64,000 bases of DNA from Longimicrobiales bacterium. GTDB lineage: Bacteria; Gemmatimonadota; Gemmatimonadetes; Longimicrobiales; Gaopeijiaceae. The DNA lies in contig JANQDZ010000034.1 in NCBI GenBank assembly GCA_028278645.1, positions 124,001-188,000 of the forward strand, written 5' to 3'. Of the stretch, positions 1 through 8,413 are shown one piece after another. The notes under the pieces are model-generated. The model saw nothing but the letters and a program-made list of their open reading frames with translations. It did no database searches and was not told the DNA's origin. The translations under genes were made by a program, and so were the position numbers. The stretch's first letter is position 1. Each line of letters opens with the position of its first letter.

Positions 1-1
1 A

Positions 2-268
2 GGGTTGGCCCGACGCGGCGTCCTCATCCGCCATCTGGTGATGCCGGGGTTGCCCCATGAGTCCGAGTCGATCTTCCGCTGGATTGCACGGGAACTGGGA
101 CCCGACACATACGTGAACGTGATGGGCCAGTACCGGCCCGGAGGGAAGGTGGGCCCAAAGGTCTGGCCGGAGCTGAACAAGCCGTTGGGGAGGGAGGAAC
201 ACCGTTCCGCCCTGAGGGCGGCGGAAACCGCCGGCCTCCGGCGTCTCGATCCACGAAACATCCCCTAA
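2..268 (+). CDS. Radical SAM protein, C-terminal end (5' truncated)
   Basis: Only the last 88 or so codons lie in the window; the frame is open to the left edge. The segment GVLIRHLVMPG, followed by WIARELGP, YVNVMGQYRP, WPELNKPL and AGLRRLD, is the C-terminal part of radical SAM enzymes related to pyruvate formate-lyase activating enzyme (PflA-like), where the arginine-rich H-x-VMPG strand closes the barrel. The CX3CX2C cluster motif would lie upstream of position 1 and cannot be seen. Substrate unknown. Confidence 0.75.
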   Translation, partial: GLARRGVLIRHLVMPGLPHESESIFRWIARELGPDTYVNVMGQYRPGGKVGPKVWPELNKPLGREEHRSALRAAETAGLRRLDPRNIP

Positions 269-308
269 AGCAGCACACTTCCCCGCTTTAAAGGCTTACC
301 TCCGGAAT

Positions 309-324
309 GAAAACATTTGTTTTC
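309..324. promoter_or_regulatory. 16-bp inverted repeat upstream of the pilin pair
   Basis: GAAAACA-TT-TGTTTTC: seven-base perfect arms with a two-base spacer, in an AT-rich patch of an otherwise GC-rich gap, about 37 bp before the first gene of the pilin pair. It has the look of a repressor or activator operator; the binding protein is unknown. Confidence 0.4.
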
Positions 325-360
325 AACGACGGTCCCTGCTAAGGTGGGAAAGGAGGTTTG

Positions 361-810
361 GTGTGCCCCCCCATGCCGACCCGAAGCGGGGAGAACCCCA
401 GCGTGCAGAATAAAAAAAGAACGAAGAACCTGGTCACATCGGACCGGAGCGGGCAAATCCACCCCGGGCTCGTGGTGGGACTTTTTCTGGTGCTTGGTCT
501 CCTGCTCTGGTCGAACCGGGATGGTGGGACGGAAGGATCACCATACCCGATCGTGACATACCTCCAGGAAACGATCTACGTCACGGCCCTTGCCCTGGAC
601 GCGGAATTCACCGACACCGGTGCGTATCCGCCTGATCTGGAGACGATAGGGATGGACGAGGAGGGCTTGGCTTATAGCCGGGTGGCGGAGGGATATACCC
701 TCGTAGCTTCCGAGGGCGAGGTCACCGTGGCCTATGAATCCGGGGAGAACTTGGAGCCGTTCAGGCAGGCGTTCGAGGCCCTTCTCCCTCCATACGAGGA
801 GGGCAAATGA
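361..810 (+). CDS. Single-pass membrane protein encoded with a pilin-like gene
   Basis: About 149 residues. A basic N-terminal segment of about 35 residues is followed by one membrane helix (LVVGLFLVLGLLLW) and an extracytoplasmic domain of about 95 residues with no cysteines. The start is chosen at GTG 361 because AGGAGG lies at 351-356; TTG 358 and ATG 373 are alternatives. Its stop overlaps the start of the pilin gene (ATGA), so the two are translationally coupled. The family is not recognised. By context it may be a minor pseudopilin or assembly partner, but it lacks the G-FTLxE prepilin cleavage motif, so that is inference. Confidence 0.65.
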   Translation: MCPPMPTRSGENPSVQNKKRTKNLVTSDRSGQIHPGLVVGLFLVLGLLLWSNRDGGTEGSPYPIVTYLQETIYVTALALDAEFTDTGAYPPDLETIGMDEEGLAYSRVAEGYTLVASEGEVTVAYESGENLEPFRQAFEALLPPYEEGK

Positions 811-1274
811 AGACACGCCGGAGTGATGGGACCCTCGGGTTCACGCTTGTCGAGCTTCTCACCGTCGTCGTCCTGATCGGGATCCTGGCGGCCATCGTAC
901 TCCCCCATTTCCGGAGTGCCGTGCATAAGGCTCAAGCCACCGATATCCTCGGTGATGTCCGAGCGATCCAAATCGCCTACTCCCATTACATAGTTGATGG
1001 CGGCGAACGGACCCGAAACGCAGGGTGGGGGCGGGTACCCGGTGACCTGCGGCCTTACTTGCCGGACGGATTCACCTTCAGGACGGACCTTGCCGACTAT
1101 CGATGGGTTCGCCTCCGACCCAGAGCATCTCCCTGGGGGGTGGAGTCGGCAGAGCTCCGCGTCCGCCCGCAAAGGCGATTCCGGCCGGTCTTGGTGGATG
1201 TTCTCGCTGATATGGCGAACCAAACCATGATCGTAAAAAAACGGAACCACGTGCGGTTCTACATGGTCCCCTGA
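807..1274 (+). CDS. Type IV pilin / GspG-like pseudopilin
   Basis: 155 residues. Near the N terminus is the class III prepilin signal: basic leader, then G-FTLVELL with Glu at +5, followed by the hydrophobic N-methylation helix (VVVLIGILAAIVLPHF). The rest is a short globular domain without a C-terminal disulfide pair. Prepilin peptidase would cut after Gly. Start ATG overlaps the previous stop by four bases. It is more similar in layout to GspG/PilA-type (pseudo)pilins than to archaellins. No pilus assembly ATPase or peptidase lies nearby, so it probably works with machinery encoded elsewhere. The C-terminal half is Arg-rich and unlike known pilins. Confidence 0.8.
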   Translation: MKTRRSDGTLGFTLVELLTVVVLIGILAAIVLPHFRSAVHKAQATDILGDVRAIQIAYSHYIVDGGERTRNAGWGRVPGDLRPYLPDGFTFRTDLADYRWVRLRPRASPWGVESAELRVRPQRRFRPVLVDVLADMANQTMIVKKRNHVRFYMVP

Positions 1275-1304
1275 AAAGCGGGCCCGGCCAGGAGAGAAAG
1301 GAGT

Positions 1305-1340
1305 AAGGAGGAGGGTCTTAGGACCCTCCTCCTTTTGTTT
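1305..1340 (+). terminator. Rho-independent terminator of the pilin pair
   Basis: A 13-bp perfect stem (1305-1317 with 1322-1334, starting AAGGAGGAGGGTC) and a four-base loop TTAG, followed by TTGTTT. It lies 30 bp after the pilin stop codon. Confidence 0.85.
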
Positions 1341-1396
1341 CCCTACTTCTTGGAAAGCCGAGCAGCCAGGAAGCTGTTGACCCTTTCAGCCGGGAC

Positions 1397-2686
1397 CTAC
1401 CCCTGAATCTCGGCAGCCACTCTCTCCACCTCTCGCCAGGCTCGGAGGAGGTTCCCACCCCATATCTTCATGATCTCCTCTTCGGAGTAACCCCGGCGGA
1501 CCAACTCCACTGTGACGTTCATTGCCTCGCTGGCGTCGTTGAACCCCGGGACTCCTCCTCCCCCGTCGAAGTCCGTACCGATCCCCACGTGGTCGATGCC
1601 AATGAGGTTCACGGCGTAATCGATATGGTCCACCATGGTCTGAACCGTAGGGCGCGGGTATTCCTCATCCAACTCCGCCATCCGAGACTCGTACTGAGGC
1701 ATGACCTCTTGCATCCGGGCCTGGTATGCGGCCCTCTCCTGCTCACTCATGCCCCTCAGGGTGCTCCGGTCGGCCATGCCGAGCTCCTGGCGAACCGCCG
1801 CCATGGCTTCACGTCGCTCCGGGGGATCCACCTGAAGGAACCCGCCCAGGGCCACGATCTGGATCACTCCTCCGTTTTCCTTCAGCGCGAGGAGTTGGGC
1901 GTCGTTCAGGTTCCGGGACACGTCAGCGATCCCGCTGACTCCGGAGTGGGAAGCCATGATGGGTGCCTTCGACAACTCGATGGCCTGCATCATCGTGTTG
2001 TACGATGCATGAGAAACGTCCACGAAGATGCCCAGGCGGTTCATCTCTTTGACCACCTCACGCCCAAACTCGGACAGCCCGCCGTGCTCCTCCTCCGGTT
2101 GGCCCCCCCGCGGGTTGGTGGAGTCGGCAATGTCGTTGTGCCCGTTGTGGGTCAGCGTGATATACCTCGCCCCCAGATTGTAGTACTCCTCCACCAGCGA
2201 CAAATCGTGGCCCACGGGATAGCCGTTCTCGATCCCGATTGCGAACATCCTCTTTCCGGACGCGTGAATACGCTCCACATCGTCCGGAGTATAGGCGATC
2301 TCGACCTTCTCGGGGCACATCTCTTCCGCCACCCTGTGAATCGCATTGAACTTGTTCATGGCGGAGGCTTTGGCAGCCGCATGTCCCTCATCGGTCCTGG
2401 GGCCCTGTCCGACGTAGACTGCCAAAAAGGCCACATCCATATCGCCGGCTTCCATCTTCGGAAGATCAACCCTGGAGCTGGTCCCGACACAGGGATCGAC
2501 TTCCGGCGTGCCGTAGTTCCCACCGATGTCGATGTGAGTGTCCATCACGATGGCGGCATGATGTATAGCCTCGGCCTTGGCCAGGATCTCCTCTTCTGAG
2601 AGGGTGTCCTCACCGGAGCCGCACGCTGTCAAAGGCACAACCAGTGCCATTAGGACCATTGCTAGGCTGAAAAGAGATCGGTTCAT
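1397..2686 (-). CDS. Membrane dipeptidase, peptidase family M19, lipoprotein
   Basis: 429 residues from ATG 2686, chosen because GGAGG lies eight bases upstream and the signal peptide then starts with MNRSLFSL. The lipobox is L-T-A-C, so it is a lipid-anchored periplasmic or outer-membrane enzyme. Family M19 (renal dipeptidase type, binuclear zinc TIM barrel) motifs are visible: VMDTHIDIGG (zinc-binding D-x-H replaced by DTHID), IGIENG, LTHNGHND, VDVSHASY, ASHSGV and GIGTDFDGGG. It hydrolyses dipeptides, probably supplying amino acids from scavenged peptides. It is transcribed convergently with the pilin genes and divergently from pdxH. Confidence 0.9.
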   Translation of the reverse strand: MNRSLFSLAMVLMALVVPLTACGSGEDTLSEEEILAKAEAIHHAAIVMDTHIDIGGNYGTPEVDPCVGTSSRVDLPKMEAGDMDVAFLAVYVGQGPRTDEGHAAAKASAMNKFNAIHRVAEEMCPEKVEIAYTPDDVERIHASGKRMFAIGIENGYPVGHDLSLVEEYYNLGARYITLTHNGHNDIADSTNPRGGQPEEEHGGLSEFGREVVKEMNRLGIFVDVSHASYNTMMQAIELSKAPIMASHSGVSGIADVSRNLNDAQLLALKENGGVIQIVALGGFLQVDPPERREAMAAVRQELGMADRSTLRGMSEQERAAYQARMQEVMPQYESRMAELDEEYPRPTVQTMVDHIDYAVNLIGIDHVGIGTDFDGGGGVPGFNDASEAMNVTVELVRRGYSEEEIMKIWGGNLLRAWREVERVAAEIQG

Positions 2687-2892
2687 CGTGGCCTCCGCGG
2701 TTTTCGAAACGGCCCCGGAAGTGTCGCCGGGGCTCACCCAAAATGGTAAACGGGGTTGAACGTCGGCCTGGGGGCTCGCCTGCGCAACACCGGAGGGGAA
2801 ATCCAGCCCACCTTGCCGGGGTTACGGCGAGACTGGATCTTGGAGAGTTTGGTAGAAGACCGTTTCACCCAACTCTCGGAGACGCACCACGG

Positions 2893-3546
2893 ATGGCCCT
2901 TTGGTCCACGGTTCGAGCTTTTTTCACCGCCGGGAAGGGCGTTCTTGGAGGATTGTCGGAAAAGGCGGCCGGGAACGATCCACTAGCCCTTTTTCATCGG
3001 TGGTACCAGGACGCCAACCGGTCCGGGCTCTACCTTCCGGAGTCTATGGCCTTGGGTACGGCCACCCCGGACGGAAAACCGTCGGTTCGGTTCGTTTTGC
3101 TGAAGGAATACGACGGCCGGGGATTTGTCTTCTACACCAATTACGGCAGTCGGAAGGCCGCGGAGCTCGAGGCCAACCCGGAGGCCACGCTGATCTTCCA
3201 CTGGGCAATTCTTCAGCGACAGGTCCGGCTGGAAGGCCCGGTCCATCGGATCACTTCAGAGGAGTCGGAGGCGTACTTCCACTCCCGTCCCAGGGGAAGC
3301 CAGATCGGGGCATGGGCTTCCGCACAGAGTGAGCCTCTTGCTGCCCGGGGGGAGCTTGAAAAGCGGGTGAAGGAATTCGAAGCCAAGTTCAAAGGAACCG
3401 AGGTGCCACTCCCTGATTTCTGGGGCGGGTACCGCTTGGTTCCCCACTCGATTGAGTTCTGGCAGGGGCGAGCCGACAGGCTCCACGATCGAATAAAGTT
3501 CTTACGGGAGGGGGATGGCTGGGCCCGAGCCAGGCTCTACCCCTGA
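2893..3546 (+). CDS. pdxH: Pyridoxamine/pyridoxine 5'-phosphate oxidase
   Basis: 217 residues from ATG 2893, about the family's usual length; the frame is open further upstream, but that part is Arg/Gly-rich and not family-like. The FMN- and substrate-binding motifs are all present: SVRFVLLKEYD, GFVFYTNYGSRKAAEL, LIFHWAILQRQVRLEG, YFHSRPRGSQIGAWAS-QS, the WGGYRL-P-EFWQG stretch and RLHDRI, ending in ARLYP. It oxidises pyridoxine or pyridoxamine 5'-phosphate to PLP in the cytoplasm. It sits alone, divergent from the M19 dipeptidase; PLP feeds enzymes such as the trans-sulfuration enzyme at 60.4 kb. Confidence 0.95.
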   Translation: MALWSTVRAFFTAGKGVLGGLSEKAAGNDPLALFHRWYQDANRSGLYLPESMALGTATPDGKPSVRFVLLKEYDGRGFVFYTNYGSRKAAELEANPEATLIFHWAILQRQVRLEGPVHRITSEESEAYFHSRPRGSQIGAWASAQSEPLAARGELEKRVKEFEAKFKGTEVPLPDFWGGYRLVPHSIEFWQGRADRLHDRIKFLREGDGWARARLYP

Positions 3547-3611
3547 CCGGAGCCAGCGAAGCTCCTTCGACCAGACCGACCGTCAGTCACAAAACCAAAG
3601 AGAGGGATACC

Positions 3612-4775
3612 ATGTCCAGCACACGAAGGGACTTCCTGAAAAACTCCGTCGTCGCAGGTGGGGCCCTCGCTTTGGGAGCCAGCCGTCCATCTCACCTTGG
3701 CGCCGGGAACGTCACCCAACTGGCCCCGGAGGGAGGATTCGCCGGGGCCGGGGCTGCGTCGCGATCCCTCAAAATCCTCATCCTGGGCGGAACCAATTTC
3801 CTGGGACCGCACCAGGTCAGGTACGCTCTCCAGCGGGGCCACGAGGTTTCGATTTTTACTCGGGGCCAGACCCAACCCACCGTGAACGTCGAGTATTTCC
3901 AGCGGGTAGAGCACTTGATCGGGGACCGGGAAGACGACCTCGTCGCCCTGGGGGGTCGGGAGTGGGACGTCGTGTTCGACAACTCCACTCGGAAATGGGA
4001 ATGGACCCGGGACTCGGCCCAGCTCCTCAAGGACTCGGTGGACCGCTACCTTTTCATCTCTTCCACGGGCGTGTACTACCCCTACCTCACCACGGATATC
4101 GACGAAACCGTCCAACCTCTGACCGTGGACGAATCCGGCGGCCAGAACGGAAGTGCGGCCTACGGGGTGATGAAAACCCTCGGGGAGATGGAAGCTCAGA
4201 AGGCCTTCGGAGACAGAGCTATCATCGCCCGGCCTCAGCACTTCACGGGGCCCGGAGAAAGCCAGGACCGGCACCCCTATTGGGTCGACCGTATGGAGCG
4301 GGGCGGAGAGATCTTGGCCATGGGCAGGCGGGAAGATCCCGTGATGTTGATGGACGTGAGGGATTTGGCTGAATTCTGTGTCCACTTGGTGGAAACGGAA
4401 GCCGGTGGGATCTTCAATATCGCTGGACCGGCCTCATCCCTGACACAGGAAGAGTTCCTCCACGGACTTCGTTTCTGTACCGGAGCCGACGTCCAGTGGA
4501 GCTGGGTGGACGACTACGACTTCCTGAAGGAACACAACCTTTACTTCGCCGTTCCCTGGATTCTCCTGGACGGGCCGGAGCTGGGGTACACAAGCATCAA
4601 CATCGACAAGGCACTAAAGCACGGGCTGAAGATGAGGCCTCTGGCCCAAACCCATCTCGACACCCGGGATTGGTGGTACTCCGAGGCAGTACCCGACGAA
4701 AGGCGAAACAACCCCCAGTTCCCCCTGTCTCCCGAACGGGAAGCAGAGATCTTGGCGGCCTGGAAGGCACGATAG
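3612..4775 (+). CDS. Tat-exported NAD-dependent epimerase/dehydratase family protein
   Basis: 387 residues. It opens with a twin-arginine signal (TRRDFLK, then a hydrophobic VVAGGALALGA stretch), followed by an extended-SDR Rossmann fold: ILILGGTNFLG (Gly-rich NAD loop), Ser-Ser-Thr and a Tyr/Lys pair around VYYPY and YGVMKTLGEME. The epimerase fold is normally cytoplasmic; export through Tat suggests it is folded with NAD bound before transport. Substrate unknown, possibly a sugar or nucleoside derivative. A paralogue with the same layout is encoded at 10841-11998. It follows pdxH by 65 bp on the same strand. The start is supported by the Tat signal; the leader carries GAGAGGGATACC. Confidence 0.85.
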   Translation: MSSTRRDFLKNSVVAGGALALGASRPSHLGAGNVTQLAPEGGFAGAGAASRSLKILILGGTNFLGPHQVRYALQRGHEVSIFTRGQTQPTVNVEYFQRVEHLIGDREDDLVALGGREWDVVFDNSTRKWEWTRDSAQLLKDSVDRYLFISSTGVYYPYLTTDIDETVQPLTVDESGGQNGSAAYGVMKTLGEMEAQKAFGDRAIIARPQHFTGPGESQDRHPYWVDRMERGGEILAMGRREDPVMLMDVRDLAEFCVHLVETEAGGIFNIAGPASSLTQEEFLHGLRFCTGADVQWSWVDDYDFLKEHNLYFAVPWILLDGPELGYTSINIDKALKHGLKMRPLAQTHLDTRDWWYSEAVPDERRNNPQFPLSPEREAEILAAWKAR

Positions 4776-4812
4776 GAATTCGGGCCTCCCAGGCTCACGC
4801 CAATGTCTTCCT

Positions 4813-7800
4813 TTAGCGCCCTCCACCACCCGCTCGGCGTATGGGGCCGGCCGGTTTCAGGGGTCTCTGGTACTGGGGTTTCTCGAGCTCCTCCAAGAGG
4901 TGTTGGACAGCCCTCTCGATCATCAACTCCCTCCCGGCCGCAATATCCTCGGGCCGGTCAAGGATCTCGAACCCAGGGTCAGGCGCCACGCCTTCGGCTT
5001 CCACCGCCCAGTTCCCCTCTGCATCGATGAAGGCGAACCGCGGCACAGCGAGGCTACCACCGTCCACGAACACGGGATTCCCGCTGATCCCCACCAAACC
5101 ACCCCATGTCTTTTCCCCGATCAGGACCCCGAGGCCCAGGCGCCGGAAGTAGTACGGGAATGCGTCTCCTCCGGAAGATGCCTGGCCATTGATAAGGAGA
5201 GCCTTGGGCCCGGTGTGAACCACCGCCGGTTGAGAATAGATGTCGAGGTGGCGGCGTGCCCAGTAGTTCAGGAGCGGTGCCCCAACCATGAAGGCCATCT
5301 CCTCAGGAATAAACCCGCCGCCGTTGTAACGGTCGTCGAGGATCAGGGCTTCCTTCAGATGCAGGGGCCGGTACCCTTCGAAGAGCTCCCTATGGCCCGG
5401 AACGCCCGTATTGGGAAGGTGGATATACCCGATCCGGCCATCGGAAAGGGAGTCCACGAGGGAGGCGTTGTCCCGGACCCACTCCTGGTATCTGAGCCCC
5501 AACTCACTGGTTACCGGACGAACCTGAAAGGACCTTGCCCCTTGAGGCGATGGCAGGTCATTCACCGTCACTTCCACGATCCGATCCGCCTTCCCCACCA
5601 GGAACGAGTAGGGATTGTCGGAGGTAGTCACGTCCTCACCGTCGATGGCTATGAGGTAGTCCCCTTCCTCCACGCCGATCCCAGGCTCGGTCAGCGGAGA
5701 CCGGTACTCTCCGTGCCAGTTTTCCCCTGGGAAGATGTTGGCAATTCGATAACGGTCGCCTGACGCCTCGAACTCAGCGCCCAGAAGCCCGACATCTACA
5801 CGGTCCGGGCGCGGCATTTCCGGGGAGGAGTTCGCGTAGGCATGGCCAACATTCATCTCGCCGATCAGCTCGGTGATGACGTAATCCAGATCCGCCCGGT
5901 GGGCCACGTGGTCCACCAGGGGAGCGTAGCGATCCCGGATGGCTTCCCAATCCACTCCGTGCATGTCCGGATCGTAGAACCAATCCCGCATGATGACCCA
6001 AGCGTCATGGTACACCTGGGCCCACTCCACCTTGGGATCGATTCGGAGCTCCATCCCGTCCAGATCCAGGCGCCCCGAATCGGTGGATTGTCCGGGGCGG
6101 ACATCAACGATGCCGAAGGCTCCCTGCCCCGATCGGTATACCAGCTTGCTTCTGTCCGGTGTGATGGCCAGGCCCGAGACCCGCCCGATGATCTCGGAAG
6201 ATTCACGGGACTCCAGGGAGTACTTGTGGAGAGAGCCGCCCGAGAAATAGAGAAGGCCGTCGTCCGTGGGGATGATGCCCTGATAGCCCCCAGGCTGAAC
6301 GCCCGGGAGGGCCATGATGCGGTCACCCAGCCCCTCCAGGTCCACACGAAGAACGCCTTCTTCCTCGGATCCTTCGGTTTCGCCCTCGCCTTCATTCTCT
6401 CCGACGACGGCCGGTTCCTCGTCACTCTTCGGCGGGAACGGGTGGCCATAACCGGCTTCCAGAGTGGCCGCGAAGATGCGGGATTCGAAGTTGCTGCCAG
6501 CGCCGTCGTAAGAAAAATCCCGGGCCGACACGAAGTAGAGGAACCGTCCCTGTGGATCGAAGGCCGGGCTGGATTCGTCCGTCAGGTCGTCGGTGACCTG
6601 GCTTCGCTGCCCGGAGTCGAAAGAATAGAGCCAGACGGCGGACACTGTATTCGGGCTGTTCTTGGCATAGGCGATCCATTTGGAATCACCTGACCAACTG
6701 AAATCGTTCAGTGACCCTGCGCCGGTTTGGTCGATCTCGACCAACCGCCTGGACTCCACCTCCATGGCCCGGAGCCGGTTCATGTTGTCGGCCCAAGCCA
6801 GCCACTTGGAATCGGGGGACCACCGGACGCCGTCAACCCAGACCGCGTCTCCGGAAACAAGGCGGACGGGAGCAGCGGATCGGTCAGAGGGCATTATGTA
6901 GAGATCGTAGTCGCCGGAAACGTCCGAGAAGTAGGAGATCCACTTCCCGTCCGGGGACCAACTGACGCCCCGTTCTCTGTGGGCCGGAGTTTGCGAAATG
7001 TTCCGGATGTTTCCGTGCTCCGCCGGTACGGTGAAGATCTCGCCCCTGGCTCCGAAAACCACCCTTTTTCCGCTCGGGGAGATGTCGAAGGACTCAACGT
7101 CGTCCGAAACGTTCTTGAAATAGGGTGCCGTGTAGGGTCGATCGCCGGTCACAGTGATTGAGAGTCGTCGGGCCTCTTTGGTCTCGGGATCGAGGTGATA
7201 TATGAATCCCCCGTTCTCATAGACGACGCCTCCCACACCCCGGCTGGGCCACATCACGTCGAACTCGGTATGCCGGGTTACCGGAACCTTGTCTCCCGAC
7301 CCGGAATCGTAGACCCAGAGGTTCAACCTTTCGTTCTCGTCACGATCACTGACGAAGTAGATCTCATCGCCAATCCACATCGGGAAGTTGTCCGTACTGG
7401 CTTCCGTTGTGATTCGCTCGGCCGTGTGATTGGCCAGGTCGTAGGTCCAGACGTCCTGCTGGCGCCCGGCCCGATACCGCTTCCAATGCCGCCATTCACG
7501 GCTTTTGATGTTGTAGGCCAGCTTGTTTCCGGTCGCGTCAAAGGTGGCCCCGGAGGCGCCTTCGGGAATCTCGAGGGGCACTTCCAAGCCTCCATTCACC
7601 GGGTCCACCAGGAAATACCGGCCCACCCTTTGCCCAAAGGGGGTCCGGTTCGCCCGAACCAGGATCTTCGAGCCATCGGGGGTCCAATCCAGGACCAGGT
7701 GATCGTAACCTCCCCTGGGTGGCATGGGCCCGACATCGGGGTAGAAAGTCAGCTGACGAGGGGTTCCCCCCGTCGACGGAATCACATAGACCTGTCGGGT

Positions 7801-8076
7801 TCCAGCGTATTCCCCGGAGAAGGCAATCCATCGACCGTCGGGACTGAATCGAGCAAAGAGCTCCAGTCCTTCATGAGACGTCAGCCTCTTCGCTTCCCCA
7901 CCGTTCAGGGACGCGGTATACAGGTCCCCCGCAAAGGTGAAGACCACCGAGTTTCCGTGGATGTGCGGGAACCGCAAGAGGCGGGTTCCCTCCTGAGCCG
8001 AGGCCAGTGCAGGCCAGGCCAGCAGCAAGAAGGTTGAAAGAGTAGCCAGTAGGCGTGGAAGGCGAACAGGACCCAT
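4813..8076 (-). CDS. Tricorn-type S41 protease (beta-propeller, PDZ, tail-specific protease)
   Basis: 1087 residues from ATG 8076; a cleavable signal peptide ends ALASA-QEG, and GGAG lies upstream. Domain order: a PD40/TolB-like propeller (about 40-300, RFSPDGRWIAF repeats), a second propeller (about 310-640, SWSPDGKWISYFSD, SGDSKWIAY), an acidic linker rich in Glu, a core domain with the helix-HY region (IGEMNVGHAY, candidate His), a PDZ domain (about 790-890), and the S41 serine region NGQASSGGDAFPYY followed by IGEKTWGG. This matches the architecture of archaeal tricorn protease, which trims peptides released by larger proteases. The signal peptide indicates a periplasmic enzyme, in line with the other secreted peptidases here. 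Confidence 0.9.
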   Translation of the reverse strand: MGPVRLPRLLATLSTFLLLAWPALASAQEGTRLLRFPHIHGNSVVFTFAGDLYTASLNGGEAKRLTSHEGLELFARFSPDGRWIAFSGEYAGTRQVYVIPSTGGTPRQLTFYPDVGPMPPRGGYDHLVLDWTPDGSKILVRANRTPFGQRVGRYFLVDPVNGGLEVPLEIPEGASGATFDATGNKLAYNIKSREWRHWKRYRAGRQQDVWTYDLANHTAERITTEASTDNFPMWIGDEIYFVSDRDENERLNLWVYDSGSGDKVPVTRHTEFDVMWPSRGVGGVVYENGGFIYHLDPETKEARRLSITVTGDRPYTAPYFKNVSDDVESFDISPSGKRVVFGARGEIFTVPAEHGNIRNISQTPAHRERGVSWSPDGKWISYFSDVSGDYDLYIMPSDRSAAPVRLVSGDAVWVDGVRWSPDSKWLAWADNMNRLRAMEVESRRLVEIDQTGAGSLNDFSWSGDSKWIAYAKNSPNTVSAVWLYSFDSGQRSQVTDDLTDESSPAFDPQGRFLYFVSARDFSYDGAGSNFESRIFAATLEAGYGHPFPPKSDEEPAVVGENEGEGETEGSEEEGVLRVDLEGLGDRIMALPGVQPGGYQGIIPTDDGLLYFSGGSLHKYSLESRESSEIIGRVSGLAITPDRSKLVYRSGQGAFGIVDVRPGQSTDSGRLDLDGMELRIDPKVEWAQVYHDAWVIMRDWFYDPDMHGVDWEAIRDRYAPLVDHVAHRADLDYVITELIGEMNVGHAYANSSPEMPRPDRVDVGLLGAEFEASGDRYRIANIFPGENWHGEYRSPLTEPGIGVEEGDYLIAIDGEDVTTSDNPYSFLVGKADRIVEVTVNDLPSPQGARSFQVRPVTSELGLRYQEWVRDNASLVDSLSDGRIGYIHLPNTGVPGHRELFEGYRPLHLKEALILDDRYNGGGFIPEEMAFMVGAPLLNYWARRHLDIYSQPAVVHTGPKALLINGQASSGGDAFPYYFRRLGLGVLIGEKTWGGLVGISGNPVFVDGGSLAVPRFAFIDAEGNWAVEAEGVAPDPGFEILDRPEDIAAGRELMIERAVQHLLEELEKPQYQRPLKPAGPIRRAGGGGR

Positions 8077-8413
8077 GAGGCCAGTCTCCGTCTGAAGTTT
8101 TCGTATTAAATTCCGTAATCTCAAGCGTACACCATGAAGGTCTCGAAAGAGCCGAGGTCTCCCTCCTGGATCATGAACACCCGGACTCCCCACATCCGGC
8201 CACCAGAGCCAGGAGTAGCGCCAGAATGACTTTGACTGGATCAGGGGAAGCGAGGGGAAAACCGGTTGTCGGATACACCTGACTCCTCCATTGCGGGTCG
8301 GTTCTTGCTAAGGCGTGCAAGACCATCAAGCTTAGGCCCTAGCCTTCCAGGGGCAAAGGTGGCTTAAAGATCTTCTCCTTCAGCCCCTTTATCGGGGAAA
8401 GGACCCGACAGTC
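8077..8413. other. Intergenic gap with a short lipoprotein-signal-like frame
   Basis: 337 bp between divergent genes. On the minus strand at 8171-8233 a short frame reads KVILALLLALVAGC then GESGCS and stop, which looks like a lipoprotein signal peptide with nothing behind it. It has no start codon with a ribosome site, so it may be the remnant of a lost lipoprotein or an accidental match. Nothing else was recognised; promoters for both flanking genes should lie here. Confidence 0.35.

Noticed and set aside
280-360. c-di-GMP (GEMM) riboswitch upstream of the pilin pair
   Set aside because: The conserved GEMM core and tetraloop receptor are not present; only a short inverted repeat is seen.
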